Shown: positions 35,292 through 45,253, counted from the stretch's first letter. The stretch: 64,000 nucleotides of DNA from Mesorhizobium sp. NZP2298 (GCF_013170825.1 NZ_CP033365.1:5716001-5780000); one strand, 5' to 3'. The notes: generated from the sequence alone by a model not told the origin. Numbers and translations are program-made.

Positions 35292-36149
35292 CTAGCCCCC
35301 CAACCGGCCGGCGGCGAAACGGTAGAGCCCGAACAGGCCGAGCGACAGCGCGATGTTGACCACTGCAATGATGCAGGCCACCTGATAGGCCGATTCCTGG
35401 ATCGCCTTGCCGTAAATCAGCAGCGGCAGCGTGATGACGCCCTTGGCGCCGATGAACAACACGATGCCGAATTCGTTGACGGTCAACAGCAGACAGAGAC
35501 TCCCTCCGGCTATGAGCGCGGGCACCGCCGCCGGAAGGATCACCTGGCGCACGATCCGGAACGGCCTGGCGCCGAGCACGCTTGCCGCTTCGATCTGGCC
35601 CCGGTCGACGAGCGAAAAGGCAGCGAGCAGCGGCCGCAGGATGAAGGGTGTGTAGACCGTGACTTCGGCCAGCACCACGCCCCATGTCGAATAGAGGAAA
35701 TCGACGGGTGGCAGCGGCAGCGAGAAGGCTTCCATCAGCCCGGTGTTGAGCATGCCGGCGGAGCCGTAGAGGAAGGTGAAGGCAAGCGTCACCAGGAAGG
35801 TCGGCAAGGCGATGAAGGTGTCGATCAGCCGGGCGATGAAACCACTGCCGGGGAACGGCACGAAGGCCAGGATCAGCGCCAGCACGAGGCCAACGATGAG
35901 GCATCCGGCCGTCGCCGCGACCGAGATCGTCACCGTGTTTATCAGCGCGTTGAGGAAGAACCGCGAATGCAGGACGCGAAAAATCTCGGCGGCATTGGCA
36001 ACGCCACTGTCGTCAAGGAAAGCCTGCCGGGCAATGAGCGCCAGAGGATAGAAGAACAGCAGCGCCAGCAGAGCCGCCGGTGGCACGATCCAGAATTTGC
36101 CGGGTTCCCGCCTAGTCGCTGGCGCGTCGAGGGCGACCGCCTCAGACAC
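35292..36149 (-). CDS. phnU: 2-aminoethylphosphonate ABC transporter permease PhnU
   Basis: A 285-residue permease. GTG 36149 is chosen because it gives an eight-base overlap with phnT and the usual short hydrophilic N-terminus before the first helix (WIVPPAALLALLFFYPLAL). A longer frame starts inside phnT and gives an Arg/Pro-rich, unlikely N-terminus. The EAA loop reads EAASVLGARPFRIVRQVILP. It forms the membrane channel with PhnV. Confidence 0.85.
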   Translation of the reverse strand: MSEAVALDAPATRREPGKFWIVPPAALLALLFFYPLALIARQAFLDDSGVANAAEIFRVLHSRFFLNALINTVTISVAATAGCLIVGLVLALILAFVPFPGSGFIARLIDTFIALPTFLVTLAFTFLYGSAGMLNTGLMEAFSLPLPPVDFLYSTWGVVLAEVTVYTPFILRPLLAAFSLVDRGQIEAASVLGARPFRIVRQVILPAAVPALIAGGSLCLLLTVNEFGIVLFIGAKGVITLPLLIYGKAIQESAYQVACIIAVVNIALSLGLFGLYRFAAGRLGG

Positions 36150-37287
36150 CGGTGTCTTCCGGCAGAAGCGAGGTGTCGGCAGGGGCGAAGAACAGCGGCA
36201 CCTGGGCGCCGGGTTCGGGCAAGGCGATCGGCAGCTTCGTCGCCGAGACACGCACCGGCGTGCCCTCGACATCGAGCACGAGATGGGTGAGTTCGCCCTG
36301 CCAGTGCACTTCCCTCAACGTGCCGACGATGCGGTTGGTGTGCTCGCTGTCGGCCGTCAGGCTGAGATGCTGCGGCCTGATACAGAGCAAGCTCTTGTCG
36401 CCGGCCTTCTCGCCGCGACCGGCGCCTGTGAGCACCGCATCGCCATGCCTTGCCGTGGCAAAGCCTTTCGACCCAACGCCCTCGGCGACCGTCACCGGCA
36501 GGAGATTGGCGCGGCCGAGGAACTCGGCGGTGAACCGGTTCGGCGGGCGGCGGTAGAGTTCGGTTGTCGGTCCGTGCGAACAGACCCTGCCGTCACGCAT
36601 GATGGCGATCTTGTCGGCGAGCGTCAGCGCCTCGGTCTGGTCGTGAGTGACATAGAGGATGGTCAGGCCCGGCAGGCTGCGGTGCAGGCGAGCAATCTCC
36701 TCGACCATGTTGCGGCGGATCTGCGCGTCGAGCGCCGACAGAGGCTCGTCGAGGAGCAGCACACGCGGGCGCACAGCCAAGGCGCGGGCAATCGCGACGC
36801 GCTGCTGTTGGCCGCCCGAAAGCTCGCGCGGATAACGCCGGGCAAAAGTCGCCATGCCGACGGTGCCGAGCGCATCCCTGACCCGCTCGGCGATCAGCGC
36901 CTTGTCGGAGCCCTGTGCCCGCAGGCCAAAAGCAACGTTGTCTTCAACCCGCATATGCGGAAACAGCGCGTAGTTCTGCACCACCATGCCGAGGCCGCGT
37001 TCGTAAGGCGGCAGGTCGGTCACGTCTGTCGCGCCGATGCGGATGCGGCCACTTGCCGGCCGCACGAAACCAGCGACGGCCCGCAAGGCGGTGGTCTTGC
37101 CGGAGCCGGACGGGCCGATCATCGCCAGGATTTCACCGGGCGCGATATCCAGGGTCAGCGGATGCAGGACGACATGCGCGCCATAGGCGACGCTGACCTT
37201 GTCGAAGTGGACATTGGAGCCGGCGCCGCGAATTTTCGCGGCGTCGATGTCCATGACACTGGTACCAGTAAAGGCCGCGGCCGACAT
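36142..37287 (-). CDS. phnT: 2-aminoethylphosphonate ABC transporter ATP-binding protein PhnT
   Basis: A 381-residue ATPase. ATG 37287 follows CCGGAGGACC, a strong ribosome site. Walker A is GPSGSGKTT, the signature [15 protein letters not shown], Walker B VLLLDEPLSALD and the switch His lies in VTHDQTEAL. The C-terminal TOBE domain (about residues 280-375) is normal for PotA/PhnT-type ATPases. It overlaps phnU by eight bases and follows phnS by 32. Confidence 0.88.
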   Translation of the reverse strand: MSAAAFTGTSVMDIDAAKIRGAGSNVHFDKVSVAYGAHVVLHPLTLDIAPGEILAMIGPSGSGKTTALRAVAGFVRPASGRIRIGATDVTDLPPYERGLGMVVQNYALFPHMRVEDNVAFGLRAQGSDKALIAERVRDALGTVGMATFARRYPRELSGGQQQRVAIARALAVRPRVLLLDEPLSALDAQIRRNMVEEIARLHRSLPGLTILYVTHDQTEALTLADKIAIMRDGRVCSHGPTTELYRRPPNRFTAEFLGRANLLPVTVAEGVGSKGFATARHGDAVLTGAGRGEKAGDKSLLCIRPQHLSLTADSEHTNRIVGTLREVHWQGELTHLVLDVEGTPVRVSATKLPIALPEPGAQVPLFFAPADTSLLPEDTGV

Positions 37288-37319
37288 GGCTTGGTCCTCC
37301 GGATCTCTGCCCTCGGGTG

Positions 37320-38351
37320 TCAGCTTCCGGTCGCCTCGTTCCACTTCTTGACGTAGTCGGGAAGCTTGCTCAGCGCCTCGTCCCAATTCGGCGACCAGAT
37401 GGTGACGCCCTTCATCGCCTCCTGCGCCTTTGCGAAGTTGGCGTCATCCGGCTTCACGTCCTTGCGGGCCGGCAGGCCGAGCGCAACCGAGCTCACCGTG
37501 GACTGGGCTTCCTTGGAGAGCAGGAAGTCGATCAGTTTCTTGCCGTTGTCGGCATTGGGTGCGCCGGTGACCAGACCGATTTCATAGGGCAGCGCAAAGG
37601 TGGAGCGGGTGCCATCCGGGCCGGCGGGCCAGAACACCTTGATGTTGGGATTGTCGGCCATCTGCGACATGTTCATCTGCAGATCGCCATTGGCGACATG
37701 CAGTTCGCCCTTGTTGACCAGCGCGGTCAGCTTGCCGGTCGACGCGGACGGGCCGACATTGTTGTCCTGCAGCTTCTTCATGAACTCGAAGCCGGCATCC
37801 TCGCCGCCGAAAGCATGGATGATCTGCAGCATGACGGCGGTGCCGTCACCGGCCTGGCCGGGGGTCGAATACTGGATCTTGCCCTTGAACTTCGGGTCGA
37901 GCAGATCGTTGTAGCTCTTGGGTGCTTCCGACAGCACGGCGCTGTTGTAGATGAAGTTCATGTAGTTGTTGACCAGCGGCCGGTACTTGTCGGCGCCGCC
38001 GTCGATCTGGTCGGCGCCTGCCGGCTTGTAATCCTGCAGCAGGCCGTCGGCGGCGGCGCGCTGGACGAAGGGCGGCAAGGTCACCAGCACGTCGGCCTGT
38101 GGGTTCGATTTTTCCTTGGCGACACGCTCGACAACACCGCCGGAGCCGGCCTCGATATACTGCACGGTAATGCCGGTCGCCTTGGTGAAGGCGGCGAACT
38201 CGGTCTCGTACCAGCTGCCATTGCCGTCATGCAGGCCGTCGGCGGAATAGATGGTGACGACGCCGTCGGCGAATGCCGATCCGACGAGAGCTGACGACGC
38301 CAGGAGCGACGCGGCGAAAGCCATGGCGATGGTTGCATTGCGCGATTTCAT
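37320..38351 (-). CDS. phnS: 2-aminoethylphosphonate ABC transporter substrate-binding protein PhnS
   Basis: A 343-residue periplasmic protein with a Sec signal peptide ([19 protein letters not shown], then DGVVTIY). It matches the PhnS-type binding proteins: [18 protein letters not shown] near the mature start, then [19 protein letters not shown] and [13 protein letters not shown]. It captures 2-aminoethylphosphonate in the periplasm and heads the phnSTUV operon. A 255-base AT-rich gap upstream probably contains its promoter. Confidence 0.88.
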   Translation of the reverse strand: MKSRNATIAMAFAASLLASSALVGSAFADGVVTIYSADGLHDGNGSWYETEFAAFTKATGITVQYIEAGSGGVVERVAKEKSNPQADVLVTLPPFVQRAAADGLLQDYKPAGADQIDGGADKYRPLVNNYMNFIYNSAVLSEAPKSYNDLLDPKFKGKIQYSTPGQAGDGTAVMLQIIHAFGGEDAGFEFMKKLQDNNVGPSASTGKLTALVNKGELHVANGDLQMNMSQMADNPNIKVFWPAGPDGTRSTFALPYEIGLVTGAPNADNGKKLIDFLLSKEAQSTVSSVALGLPARKDVKPDDANFAKAQEAMKGVTIWSPNWDEALSKLPDYVKKWNEATGS

Positions 38352-38606
38352 GGATCAGTTCCCCTGTGATTGTTGGCACATTCTTCGATGCACTAGGACC
38401 AATCGGCTTCGGATCTCTGGCGGACGTTGAGCCGACTGGATGTCGTCGTTGTGACAACTTTGGGGATCGGAGATCGATAAGTAAAATCTATTTATTTTAT
38501 GACAGACAAGATTCTACTGATATTTGTCATGAAACTGTCGCATCCCTGTCTTGGGCGTGATCACCGTTGCGCCGAAGGCAGCTATCTATTTGAAAAATTA
38601 AATCTA
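38352..38606. promoter_or_regulatory. AT-rich promoter region before phnS
   Basis: No gene is seen in these 255 bases. The AT-rich part (about 38470-38540 and 38585-38606) contrasts with the GC-rich surroundings. The block GTAAAATC...TTATTTTATGA (38481-38502) resembles GTAAAATCGTTATTTTGTAT (45317-45336) before phnW, sharing GTAAAATC and TTATTTT but with a different gap, so it is a possible common regulator site. TTTGTCATGAAACTG follows at about 38523. Confidence 0.4.
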
Positions 38607-39617
38607 TCAGTTGAACGAAACGCCCGAGATCTGCGCCCGCAAACGCGGATCCTGCGAGCGGATGGTCACCGGCCGACCTTCCAGGATCTCGAAGCAGCGC
38701 GCGAGCGTGTCGTCTTCGAGCCGCCGCATCGCCTCATGCGTGAAGAAGGTAAGATGCGGAAACAGGATCACATTGTCGCGATCGAACAGGGTGCTCATCG
38801 GATGGCCTGACCTGGCCAATGGCTCGACCGAATAGACGTCAAGCGCGGCGCCGCCGATGCTGCCGGCAACGACCGCCTCGACAAGCGCCGCCTCGTCGAT
38901 CAGCGCGCCGCGCGAGACGTTGATGATGATTGCGGAGGGTTTCAGGCAAGCGAGTTCGGCCTTGCCGATCAGGCCGCGCGTTTTTTCGTTGAGCACGCAA
39001 TGAAGGGAAACGAAGTCGCAGGCGCGCAGCATGGCCTGGAGGTCGTCAACCTTCTCGATGCCGGCGGCGTGTATCGTCGTGGCATCGACACCGGGATCGA
39101 AGCCGAGAACCCGGGTATGAAACCCCTGGCCCGCCATGCGCGCCATGCTGCGGCCGATCTTGCCGCAGCCGACGAGCCCCAGCGTGGCGCCGGACATGTC
39201 TCGGCCGAGCCAGCGCTGCTCGGGCCAGACCCAGCCGTCACGCGATACCGCCGCTGTGATCGCCGGCAATCGCTTGGCAAGCGCGATCATCAGCGCGAAA
39301 GCGCCCTCGGCCACGGTTTCCTCGGCGTATTCGGGCACGTTGACGACGGGAATGCCACGCCGCATCGCGGCAGGGATGTCGATCGCATCGATGCCGACGC
39401 CGTATTTGACGATGCCCTTCAATTTCGGCGCTGCGTCGATCACCGGCGCGGTGATAGGCGTGTAGCACATGAGAAGGAGATCGGCGTCGGCAACGGCGTG
39501 GATCAAGTCCGCTTCGGCAATGCCGTCCGGCAGCGTCACCAGTTCAACGCCGCTTGCCCGCAAGCCGGCATCGATGCCTGGGCATTCGAGTTCCCGATCG
39601 GTACGCACTGCCTTCAT
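38607..39617 (-). CDS. D-2-hydroxyacid dehydrogenase (NAD), role in the phosphonate operon unknown
   Basis: A 336-residue dehydrogenase. The NAD-binding motif is LGLVGCGKIGRSMARMAG (from about residue 145). The catalytic Arg lies in INVSRGALID, the Glu in ALDVYSVEPL and the His in FPHLTFFTHEA, so the triad is intact. Family members reduce glyoxylate, hydroxypyruvate or other 2-keto acids. It starts two bases after the PbfA-like gene and ends the phnW-A-Y-pbfA series. A function on a phosphono-2-hydroxy acid is conceivable, but nothing in the sequence proves it. Confidence 0.88.
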   Translation of the reverse strand: MKAVRTDRELECPGIDAGLRASGVELVTLPDGIAEADLIHAVADADLLLMCYTPITAPVIDAAPKLKGIVKYGVGIDAIDIPAAMRRGIPVVNVPEYAEETVAEGAFALMIALAKRLPAITAAVSRDGWVWPEQRWLGRDMSGATLGLVGCGKIGRSMARMAGQGFHTRVLGFDPGVDATTIHAAGIEKVDDLQAMLRACDFVSLHCVLNEKTRGLIGKAELACLKPSAIIINVSRGALIDEAALVEAVVAGSIGGAALDVYSVEPLARSGHPMSTLFDRDNVILFPHLTFFTHEAMRRLEDDTLARCFEILEGRPVTIRSQDPRLRAQISGVSFN

Positions 39618-39619
39618 GG

Positions 39620-40978
39620 TCAGGCTGCAAGCACGGCGCGCTCGACGATGTCAAGCGCGCGGTCGAGATCGGTTTTCGAGATGACCAACGGCGGCGACAG
39701 CGTCAGCACATTGCCATGGCTGATCTTGAAGCTCAGGCCCTGCTCCAGGCAGGCATAGAAGACGCGTTCGGCGAGATCGCGCGCCGGCTGGCGCGTGGCT
39801 CGATCCTCGACCAGTTCGACGCCGACCATCAACCCCCTGCCCCTGACGTCACCGACTTCAGGCGAACGCGCCATCAGGTCCTGCATGCGTCCAAGCATAT
39901 GCCGGCCGAGTTCGGCCGCCCGTTCGACCAGCCCCTCTTCGAGGATGATGTCGATGGTGGTCAGCGCGGCCCGCGTCGTCACCGGGTTCTTTTCGTGGGT
40001 GTAGTGACCGATCGCGAAGCCGCCGGCGACGTCGAGGTCGCGGCGCGCGATGACGGCGGCAATCGGCAGGATGCCGCCGCCCAACGACTTGCCGAGGACG
40101 ACGATGTCGGGCGTCACGCCGTCATGTTCGTGGGCGAAAAACTTACCTGTCTTGCCGAGACCAGTCGGGATCTCGTCGAAGATCAACAGCGTGCCGTGCC
40201 GGTCGCAGGCTTCGCGCACCCGCTTCCAGAAGCCAGGCGGCGGCGGGTTGGGCGTCGCCCGCATCGGTTCAGCGACGACTGCGGCCACATCCTGCTCGCG
40301 GCCAAGCACATAGGCGATCATGTTGGCGCAGGCGAGCCCGGACGCTTCAAGGGAATCGTGGCCATAGGGGCAGCGATAGCCGTCCCAGGGCGCGACATGC
40401 TCGGTACCGGTCATCATCGGGCCTGATATGTGCGAGCGGAAGGTCGCCTCGCCGCCAACGCTTGCCGCGCCGAAGCCCGCGCCGTGAAAGGCATCCCAGA
40501 ACGACACCGTCTTGAAGCGGCCAGTCGCGGCGCGCGCGATCTTCAGCGCCACCTCGATGGCGTCCGAACCACCCGTTGTGAACAGCACCTTGCCAAGATC
40601 GCCCGGCGCCAGCGCCGCGAGCTTCTCCGCCAGTTCGACGGCGGGTTCGCAGGTGAAGCGGCGCGGCGCGAAGCAGAGCTCATCAAGCTGCTTCTTGATT
40701 GCGGCGACCAGTCTCGGATGGCCGTAGCCAAGATGATGCACACTGTTGCCGTGGAAATCCATGAAGCGGCGGCCGGCGGTGTCCTCGATCCAGATGCCTT
40801 CCGCCCTGGCGATCGTCGACAGGCAGGGGCTGGAGAGGCTCTGGTGCATGAAGGCGGCCGCGTCGCGATCGAGCAGACCGCGGATGCGGGGATCGTCCTG
40901 GCCGGCGTCCCAGTGGCCGCGTGCCGCCGTGGTGTTTGAATCGCCCTCGATATGCACAAGCTCTGATATTGCGGCCAT
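39620..40978 (-). CDS. pbfA: (R)-1-hydroxy-2-aminoethylphosphonate ammonia-lyase (PbfA-like, class III PLP enzyme)
   Basis: A 452-residue class III aminotransferase-fold protein. Three ATG codons follow each other; the third (40978) has GGAG six bases upstream and is chosen. The PLP Lys is Lys297 in VVLGKSLGGG and the Asp pairing the pyridine N is Asp268 in LLIFDEIPTGLG. The N-terminal FMDFHGNSVHHLGYGHP and HISGPMMTGTEHVAPW fit PbfA, which converts hydroxylated aminoethylphosphonate to phosphonoacetaldehyde, the substrate of PhnY next door. Without the context it would be called only an aspartate aminotransferase family protein. Confidence 0.8.
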   Translation of the reverse strand: MAAISELVHIEGDSNTTAARGHWDAGQDDPRIRGLLDRDAAAFMHQSLSSPCLSTIARAEGIWIEDTAGRRFMDFHGNSVHHLGYGHPRLVAAIKKQLDELCFAPRRFTCEPAVELAEKLAALAPGDLGKVLFTTGGSDAIEVALKIARAATGRFKTVSFWDAFHGAGFGAASVGGEATFRSHISGPMMTGTEHVAPWDGYRCPYGHDSLEASGLACANMIAYVLGREQDVAAVVAEPMRATPNPPPPGFWKRVREACDRHGTLLIFDEIPTGLGKTGKFFAHEHDGVTPDIVVLGKSLGGGILPIAAVIARRDLDVAGGFAIGHYTHEKNPVTTRAALTTIDIILEEGLVERAAELGRHMLGRMQDLMARSPEVGDVRGRGLMVGVELVEDRATRQPARDLAERVFYACLEQGLSFKISHGNVLTLSPPLVISKTDLDRALDIVERAVLAA

Positions 40979-41050
40979 CATCATCTCCGAAACGCGAATG
41001 AGGGAGCGTGGAACGCCCCCTCGATTATTCTGCCAGTCGACACTGCCCGG

Positions 41051-42508
41051 TCACGACCAAGGCAGCGAGAATGTTTTCACATTGGTGTAGCTCTTCATCG
41101 CTTCGATGACGCCTTCCTTGTAGCCGTTGCCCGAATCCTTGATGCCGCCGAAGGGCGACATCTCGATGCGGTAGCCGGGCACTTCCCAGATGTTGACCGT
41201 GCCGACCTGCAGGCCCGCAATGTATTTCTGCATGCGCGGAAAGGAGTTGGTGCAGACACCCGAGGACAGGCCGAAGGCGGTCGAGTTGGAGAGTGCGATC
41301 AGCGCCTCGTCATCGTCCGGCGCGCGCACGATCGGGATGATCGGCCCGAACGTTTCTTCCATCACCAGTTCAGACGTATGCGGCACGCGATCGACGACGA
41401 TCGGAGGCAGCAGCGCACCCTGGCGGCCCGGATTGTAGAGAATTTCGCCGCCTTGCTCCGCGGCCATGTGGACGCGGTTTTCGAACAATGCCGCGGCCTT
41501 CTCATGCACGACAGTGCCGAGATCGGTCGAGCGGTCCATAGGGTCGCCGAAGCGGATTTTTCTCGCCCGCTCCAAAACCAGTGGGACGAAACGGTCGGCG
41601 ACGCTTTCCTGGACAAGGATGCGCTTGACCGCCGTGCAGCGTTGGCCGGAGTTTTTCGTTGCACCGGCCACCGCGAGATCGGCCGCCTTGGCGAGATCGT
41701 CATCAGAGAGATCGTTGAGGATGATCAGCGGATCGTTGCCGCCGAGTTCCAGCACCTGGCGTCTATAGCCGGCGGTGCGGGCGATCATCTTGCCGACCGG
41801 TACGCCGCCGGTGAAGGTGATGAGATCGATGTTCTCGTTGGTGATCATCTCGTTGCCGATTTCGGCCGGCCAGCCGGTCACCACCGACAGCATTTCCGGC
41901 GGCAGCCCGGCTTCGTAGAGAATGTCGGCCAGAAGCAGCGCGGTCATCGGCGTCAATTCGGTCGGTTTCACCACCACGCAATTGTTGGTGGCGATCGCCG
42001 GCGCCACCTTGTGCGAGACCATGTTGAGCGGATGGTTGAAGGGCGTAATCGCCGAGATCGCCTTCAGCGGCTCGCGGGTGGTGAAGATCTTGCGCGCCTT
42101 GCCGTGCGGGGTGAGATCGCAGGAGAAGATCTGGCCGTCATCCTGGATGCACATCTGCGCCGACAGCGTGAACACGTCATAGGCGCGGCCGACCTCATAG
42201 AGCGAGTCGGTCTTGGAGATGCCGAGTTCGAGCGTGATGAGATCGGAGACCTCTTCGCGGCGCGACGCCAGCGCTTCAGCGGTGCGAAACAGGATCTGCT
42301 GGCGCTCGTAGCGCGTCAGTTTCGACTTGTAGCCAGCGGCGATCTCGAAGGCTTTCCGCGCATGCTCGGCGTGACCGGCTGGCACGGTGCCAATGACTGC
42401 ATTGGTGTAGGGGTAATGGACCGGGACGACGCCATCGGCGTCGACCTTGCGACCCGCTATGCGCATCGGCTCGTGGCGGACCTTGATTGAGGTGTCGAGC
42501 TTGGTCAT
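41051..42508 (-). CDS. phnY: phosphonoacetaldehyde dehydrogenase PhnY
   Basis: A 485-residue aldehyde dehydrogenase. With ATG 42508 the active-site residues fall at Cys291 (SGQRCTAVK), Glu254 (VLELGGNDP) and Asn158 (TPFNHPL), positions that agree with the characterised Sinorhizobium enzyme as I recall it, which supports this start over longer ones. It oxidises phosphonoacetaldehyde to phosphonoacetate with NAD. It lies between the PbfA-like gene and phnA; the gap to phnA holds an interspersed repeat. Confidence 0.92.
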   Translation of the reverse strand: MTKLDTSIKVRHEPMRIAGRKVDADGVVPVHYPYTNAVIGTVPAGHAEHARKAFEIAAGYKSKLTRYERQQILFRTAEALASRREEVSDLITLELGISKTDSLYEVGRAYDVFTLSAQMCIQDDGQIFSCDLTPHGKARKIFTTREPLKAISAITPFNHPLNMVSHKVAPAIATNNCVVVKPTELTPMTALLLADILYEAGLPPEMLSVVTGWPAEIGNEMITNENIDLITFTGGVPVGKMIARTAGYRRQVLELGGNDPLIILNDLSDDDLAKAADLAVAGATKNSGQRCTAVKRILVQESVADRFVPLVLERARKIRFGDPMDRSTDLGTVVHEKAAALFENRVHMAAEQGGEILYNPGRQGALLPPIVVDRVPHTSELVMEETFGPIIPIVRAPDDDEALIALSNSTAFGLSSGVCTNSFPRMQKYIAGLQVGTVNIWEVPGYRIEMSPFGGIKDSGNGYKEGVIEAMKSYTNVKTFSLPWS

Positions 42509-42580
42509 TTCGAGTTCCCGGTGCTCAGTACGCAACATTGATCTTTTATCAGCGAGGCCATCGCGTCTCGGCAATGGCTT

Positions 42581-42720
42581 CCCCCTCTCCGTCGCCGCTT
42601 TCGCGGCGCCACCTCTCGCCCCTCCGGAGGGAGAGGAAGGGAGCAAAGGTCGGCCAGATCAGCACCCTTCCTCTCCCCGTCGATCAGAGGAGAGGTGGCC
42701 CGAAGGGCCGGAGTGAGGGT
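42581..42720. repeat. RIME-like interspersed palindromic element between phnA and phnY
   Basis: The interval holds several hairpins: CGCCGC-TTTC-GCGGCG (42593-42608), a CCCTCC/GGAGGG palindrome near 42620-42631, and a 13-pair stem of GGGAGAGGAAGGG (42629-42641) with CCCTTCCTCTCCC (42665-42677). Then GGCCC-GAA-GGGCC-like arms lie at about 42698-42710, followed by GGAGTGAGGG. Read on the minus strand this matches the element at 57079-57131 (CCCTCA, small hairpin, ACCT, CTCC, CGGGGAGA). Such elements are common in Rhizobiales. No coding capacity. It splits the phn operon and may affect mRNA processing. Confidence 0.75.
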
Positions 42721-42769
42721 CGACCAGCGCCATCATGGACGGCCACACACCCGCCGGCGCCCAATTCAA

Positions 42770-44029
42770 TCAGCCCGCCAGTGCCGCCGCCATCGTCGCG
42801 TAGTAGAGGGCGTCGAAATTGCGCAGCGTCGGCTCGTTGGGCAGGTCAGGCAGCACGCGGTTAACGATAAACGGTACTTCCTGCTCCGTCAGTCCGCCAT
42901 GCGAGCGCAGCGGCTCGTTGAGGGCCGCCAGATCATGGCGATGCTCCGACGTGCCGATCGTCTTGTTCTCCGTCGAGATCAGCACGATGTCGCCGATCCT
43001 ATCGGCTGGAAGCTCGAAGCGCTCGCAGGCAGTCGGGCTGTCGACGACCAGCATGATGCCGTCTGTCTTGGCGAGCCGCGCCATGATGCCGGCCTGATCG
43101 GCGCCATCAGGCAGATAGGCGGTGGCGAAGGAGCCGAGCGCTCCGTGATGGACGACATAGGGGTCGGTGATCGGCAGGATGACACGGGCGGCGTCCTTGC
43201 CAAGCCATTGGTCGAGCAGGTCCTGGACATAGACCACATCTGGCGAACCGTCGGCCTTGTGCTTGGGCTTCATACCATGGTCGGCGGTGACGACGATCGC
43301 CGCGCCCAGCGCATCGAGCTCGGTCAGGTACTTGTCGAACATCTCGTAGAAGGCGTTGGCCTGGGGCACGCCGGGCGCATATTTGTGCTGCACATAGTCG
43401 GTGGTGGTCAGGTACATGACATCAGGACGGAATTCCCTAAGCAGCCGGACGCCGGCGGCGAAGACGAATTCCGACAGTTCAGCCGAATAGACCTCAGGCA
43501 CGGGCAGTCCGAAGTGCTTGGAGGCATTGTCGATGCCGTGCTCGACCTTGGTGGTGGTGTCGGACTTTTCCGCCGAGAAACACAGTGCACGGCCCTCATC
43601 GAAAGCCAGTCCCTTGCCGAGCAGCGCACGCAATTTGTCCTTGGCGGTGACCACGGCAACCTTGGCGCCAGCATCATAGAAGGCCTGGAAAATGGTCGGC
43701 GCGCGCAGGAAGCGCGGGTCGTTCATCATCACTTCCTTCCCGGTCTCGCGCTCGTAGAGATAGTTGCCGCAAATGCCATGCACCGAGGGCGGGCGGCCGG
43801 TGGCGATCGACAGATTGTTGGGGTTGGTGAAGCTCGGAATGACCGAGTGCGCGAAACGCACCGTGCCCTTCTCTTTGATCCTGACCAAAGCCGGCATCAG
43901 CCCGGCCTTGATCGCCTCGTCGAGATAGGCCGGTTCGCAGCCGTCAAGGCAGATGGCGATCGCCGGCACGCGCGGCCAGGCGTAGGTGCGGCCGTTGACG
44001 GCGACGTTGATGGGAGACATCTGGTTCAT
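42770..44029 (-). CDS. phnA: phosphonoacetate hydrolase PhnA
   Basis: A 419-residue alkaline-phosphatase-superfamily enzyme that cleaves phosphonoacetate to acetate and phosphate. All expected metal and nucleophile residues are present: Asp29 (CLDGCEP), nucleophile Thr68 (SFTNPNNLS), Asp211 and His215 (TTTDYVQHKY), Asp250 and His251 (VTADHGMKP) and His377 (LRSHGGLTE). This is not the small E. coli PhnA protein. It starts 24 bases after the phnW stop and carries out the last step of the pathway. Confidence 0.95.
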   Translation of the reverse strand: MNQMSPINVAVNGRTYAWPRVPAIAICLDGCEPAYLDEAIKAGLMPALVRIKEKGTVRFAHSVIPSFTNPNNLSIATGRPPSVHGICGNYLYERETGKEVMMNDPRFLRAPTIFQAFYDAGAKVAVVTAKDKLRALLGKGLAFDEGRALCFSAEKSDTTTKVEHGIDNASKHFGLPVPEVYSAELSEFVFAAGVRLLREFRPDVMYLTTTDYVQHKYAPGVPQANAFYEMFDKYLTELDALGAAIVVTADHGMKPKHKADGSPDVVYVQDLLDQWLGKDAARVILPITDPYVVHHGALGSFATAYLPDGADQAGIMARLAKTDGIMLVVDSPTACERFELPADRIGDIVLISTENKTIGTSEHRHDLAALNEPLRSHGGLTEQEVPFIVNRVLPDLPNEPTLRNFDALYYATMAAALAG

Positions 44030-44053
44030 CGAAAATCCTCGAAATCGGCCGCG

Positions 44054-45253
44054 TCAGGCGGCGAGTTTGGCGCGCTCGGCGATTGCCGCGGCGGGTGGTG
44101 CGGCGGTGTCGACGCCCATTTCCTTCAAAGACCGTGCCGCCGCATCGACGACGCGGCGCATCACATGTTCGTCCATCTGGCCGATGCAGCCGACGCGGAA
44201 GGAATCCACGACGGTCAGCTTGCCCGGATAGATGATGAAGCCCTTGTCCTTCATCTTTTCGTAGAAACGATCGAAGGCGAAGTTGGCGTGGGCCGGATTG
44301 AAGAAGGTGACGATGATCGGCGACAGCCAGCGGTCTTTCAGCAAAGTCTCGAAGCCGAGCTCGCGCATGCCGGCGACCATGACGTCACGGTTCCTGGTGT
44401 AGCGGGCGCCACGGCCGGCGACGCCGCCTTCGGCCTCGTGCTGGCGCAGTGCTTCGAGGAAAGCGGCGACGACATGGGTCGGCGGGGTGTAGCGCCACTG
44501 GCCTGTCTTGTTCATGTGCGCCCACTGCGCATGGACATCGAGCGACAATGAATGGCTGCTTCCCTTGGCGGCTTCAAGTTCGCTCTTGCGGGCGATGATG
44601 AAGCCGAAGCCCGGCACGCCCTCGATGCATTTGTTGGCGGAGGAAACCATCGCCTCGTAGCGGATCTCGTTGACGTCGAGCGCAACGGCGCCGAAGGCGC
44701 TCATCGAATCGACCAGCAGCTTGCGGCCCTTTGCATGCACCGCTTCGGCTATCTCGGCGACCGGGTTGAGGATGCCCGAGCTGGTCTCGCAATGGATGGC
44801 GATGACATGGGTGATGGCGGGATCCGCCTCGAGAGCGGCCGCCACCTCGTCGCCGCGCGGCGGCAGATAGTCGCCCTTGTCGATCAGCGTATAGTCGCGG
44901 CCGAGATATTGCATGGTCTGCGCGGCGCGCAAGCCGTAGGCGCCGTTGGCCAGCACCAGCACCTTGCCGTCCCTCGGCACGAACGAACCGAGCATCGCCT
45001 CGACGCAGAAAGAACCGCTGCCCTGCATTGGCACGCAATCGAACTCGTCATTTGCGTCCCCGGTCAGCGCCAGCAGGCGGCGGCGCATGTCTGATGTCAT
45101 GGCCCGGAAGTCGCCGTCCCAGGATCCCCAGTCGCGCAGCATCGCCTGCTTGACCGAACAGGCCGTGGTGAGCGGGCCCGGGGTCAACAGATACGGCTCG
45201 CCCAGCGCCGGCCTAGCCAGCGGCTCCGCGGCAAATTTCGTCTCGGCGAGCAT
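44054..45253 (-). CDS. phnW: 2-aminoethylphosphonate--pyruvate transaminase PhnW
   Basis: A 399-residue class V PLP aminotransferase. The N-terminal YLLTPGPLTTACSVKQAM, the PLP Asp182 in LVDSMSAFG and the PLP Lys208 in SSANKCIEGVPGFGF are typical of PhnW. It transfers the amino group of 2-aminoethylphosphonate to pyruvate, giving phosphonoacetaldehyde and alanine. It heads the catabolic operon and diverges from the LysR gene. The N-terminal extension of about 20 residues is longer than in some homologues; ATG 45253 is kept, with GGAGGAC-type sequence just upstream. Confidence 0.93.
   Translation of the reverse strand: MLAETKFAAEPLARPALGEPYLLTPGPLTTACSVKQAMLRDWGSWDGDFRAMTSDMRRRLLALTGDANDEFDCVPMQGSGSFCVEAMLGSFVPRDGKVLVLANGAYGLRAAQTMQYLGRDYTLIDKGDYLPPRGDEVAAALEADPAITHVIAIHCETSSGILNPVAEIAEAVHAKGRKLLVDSMSAFGAVALDVNEIRYEAMVSSANKCIEGVPGFGFIIARKSELEAAKGSSHSLSLDVHAQWAHMNKTGQWRYTPPTHVVAAFLEALRQHEAEGGVAGRGARYTRNRDVMVAGMRELGFETLLKDRWLSPIIVTFFNPAHANFAFDRFYEKMKDKGFIIYPGKLTVVDSFRVGCIGQMDEHVMRRVVDAAARSLKEMGVDTAAPPAAAIAERAKLAA

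Noticed and set aside
42581-42720. Repeat-rich interval as an insertion sequence
   Set aside because: It is too short, lacks a transposase frame and has no target-site duplication that I can see; an interspersed palindromic element is a better fit.
38607-45253. Phosphonate cluster as a C-P lyase (phnGHIJKLM) system
   Set aside because: None of the lyase core genes is present; the enzymes are the hydrolytic PhnW-PhnY-PhnA set.
44054-45253. PhnX (phosphonoacetaldehyde hydrolase) route after PhnW
   Set aside because: No HAD-type PhnX gene lies in the window; PhnY and PhnA supply the oxidative route.
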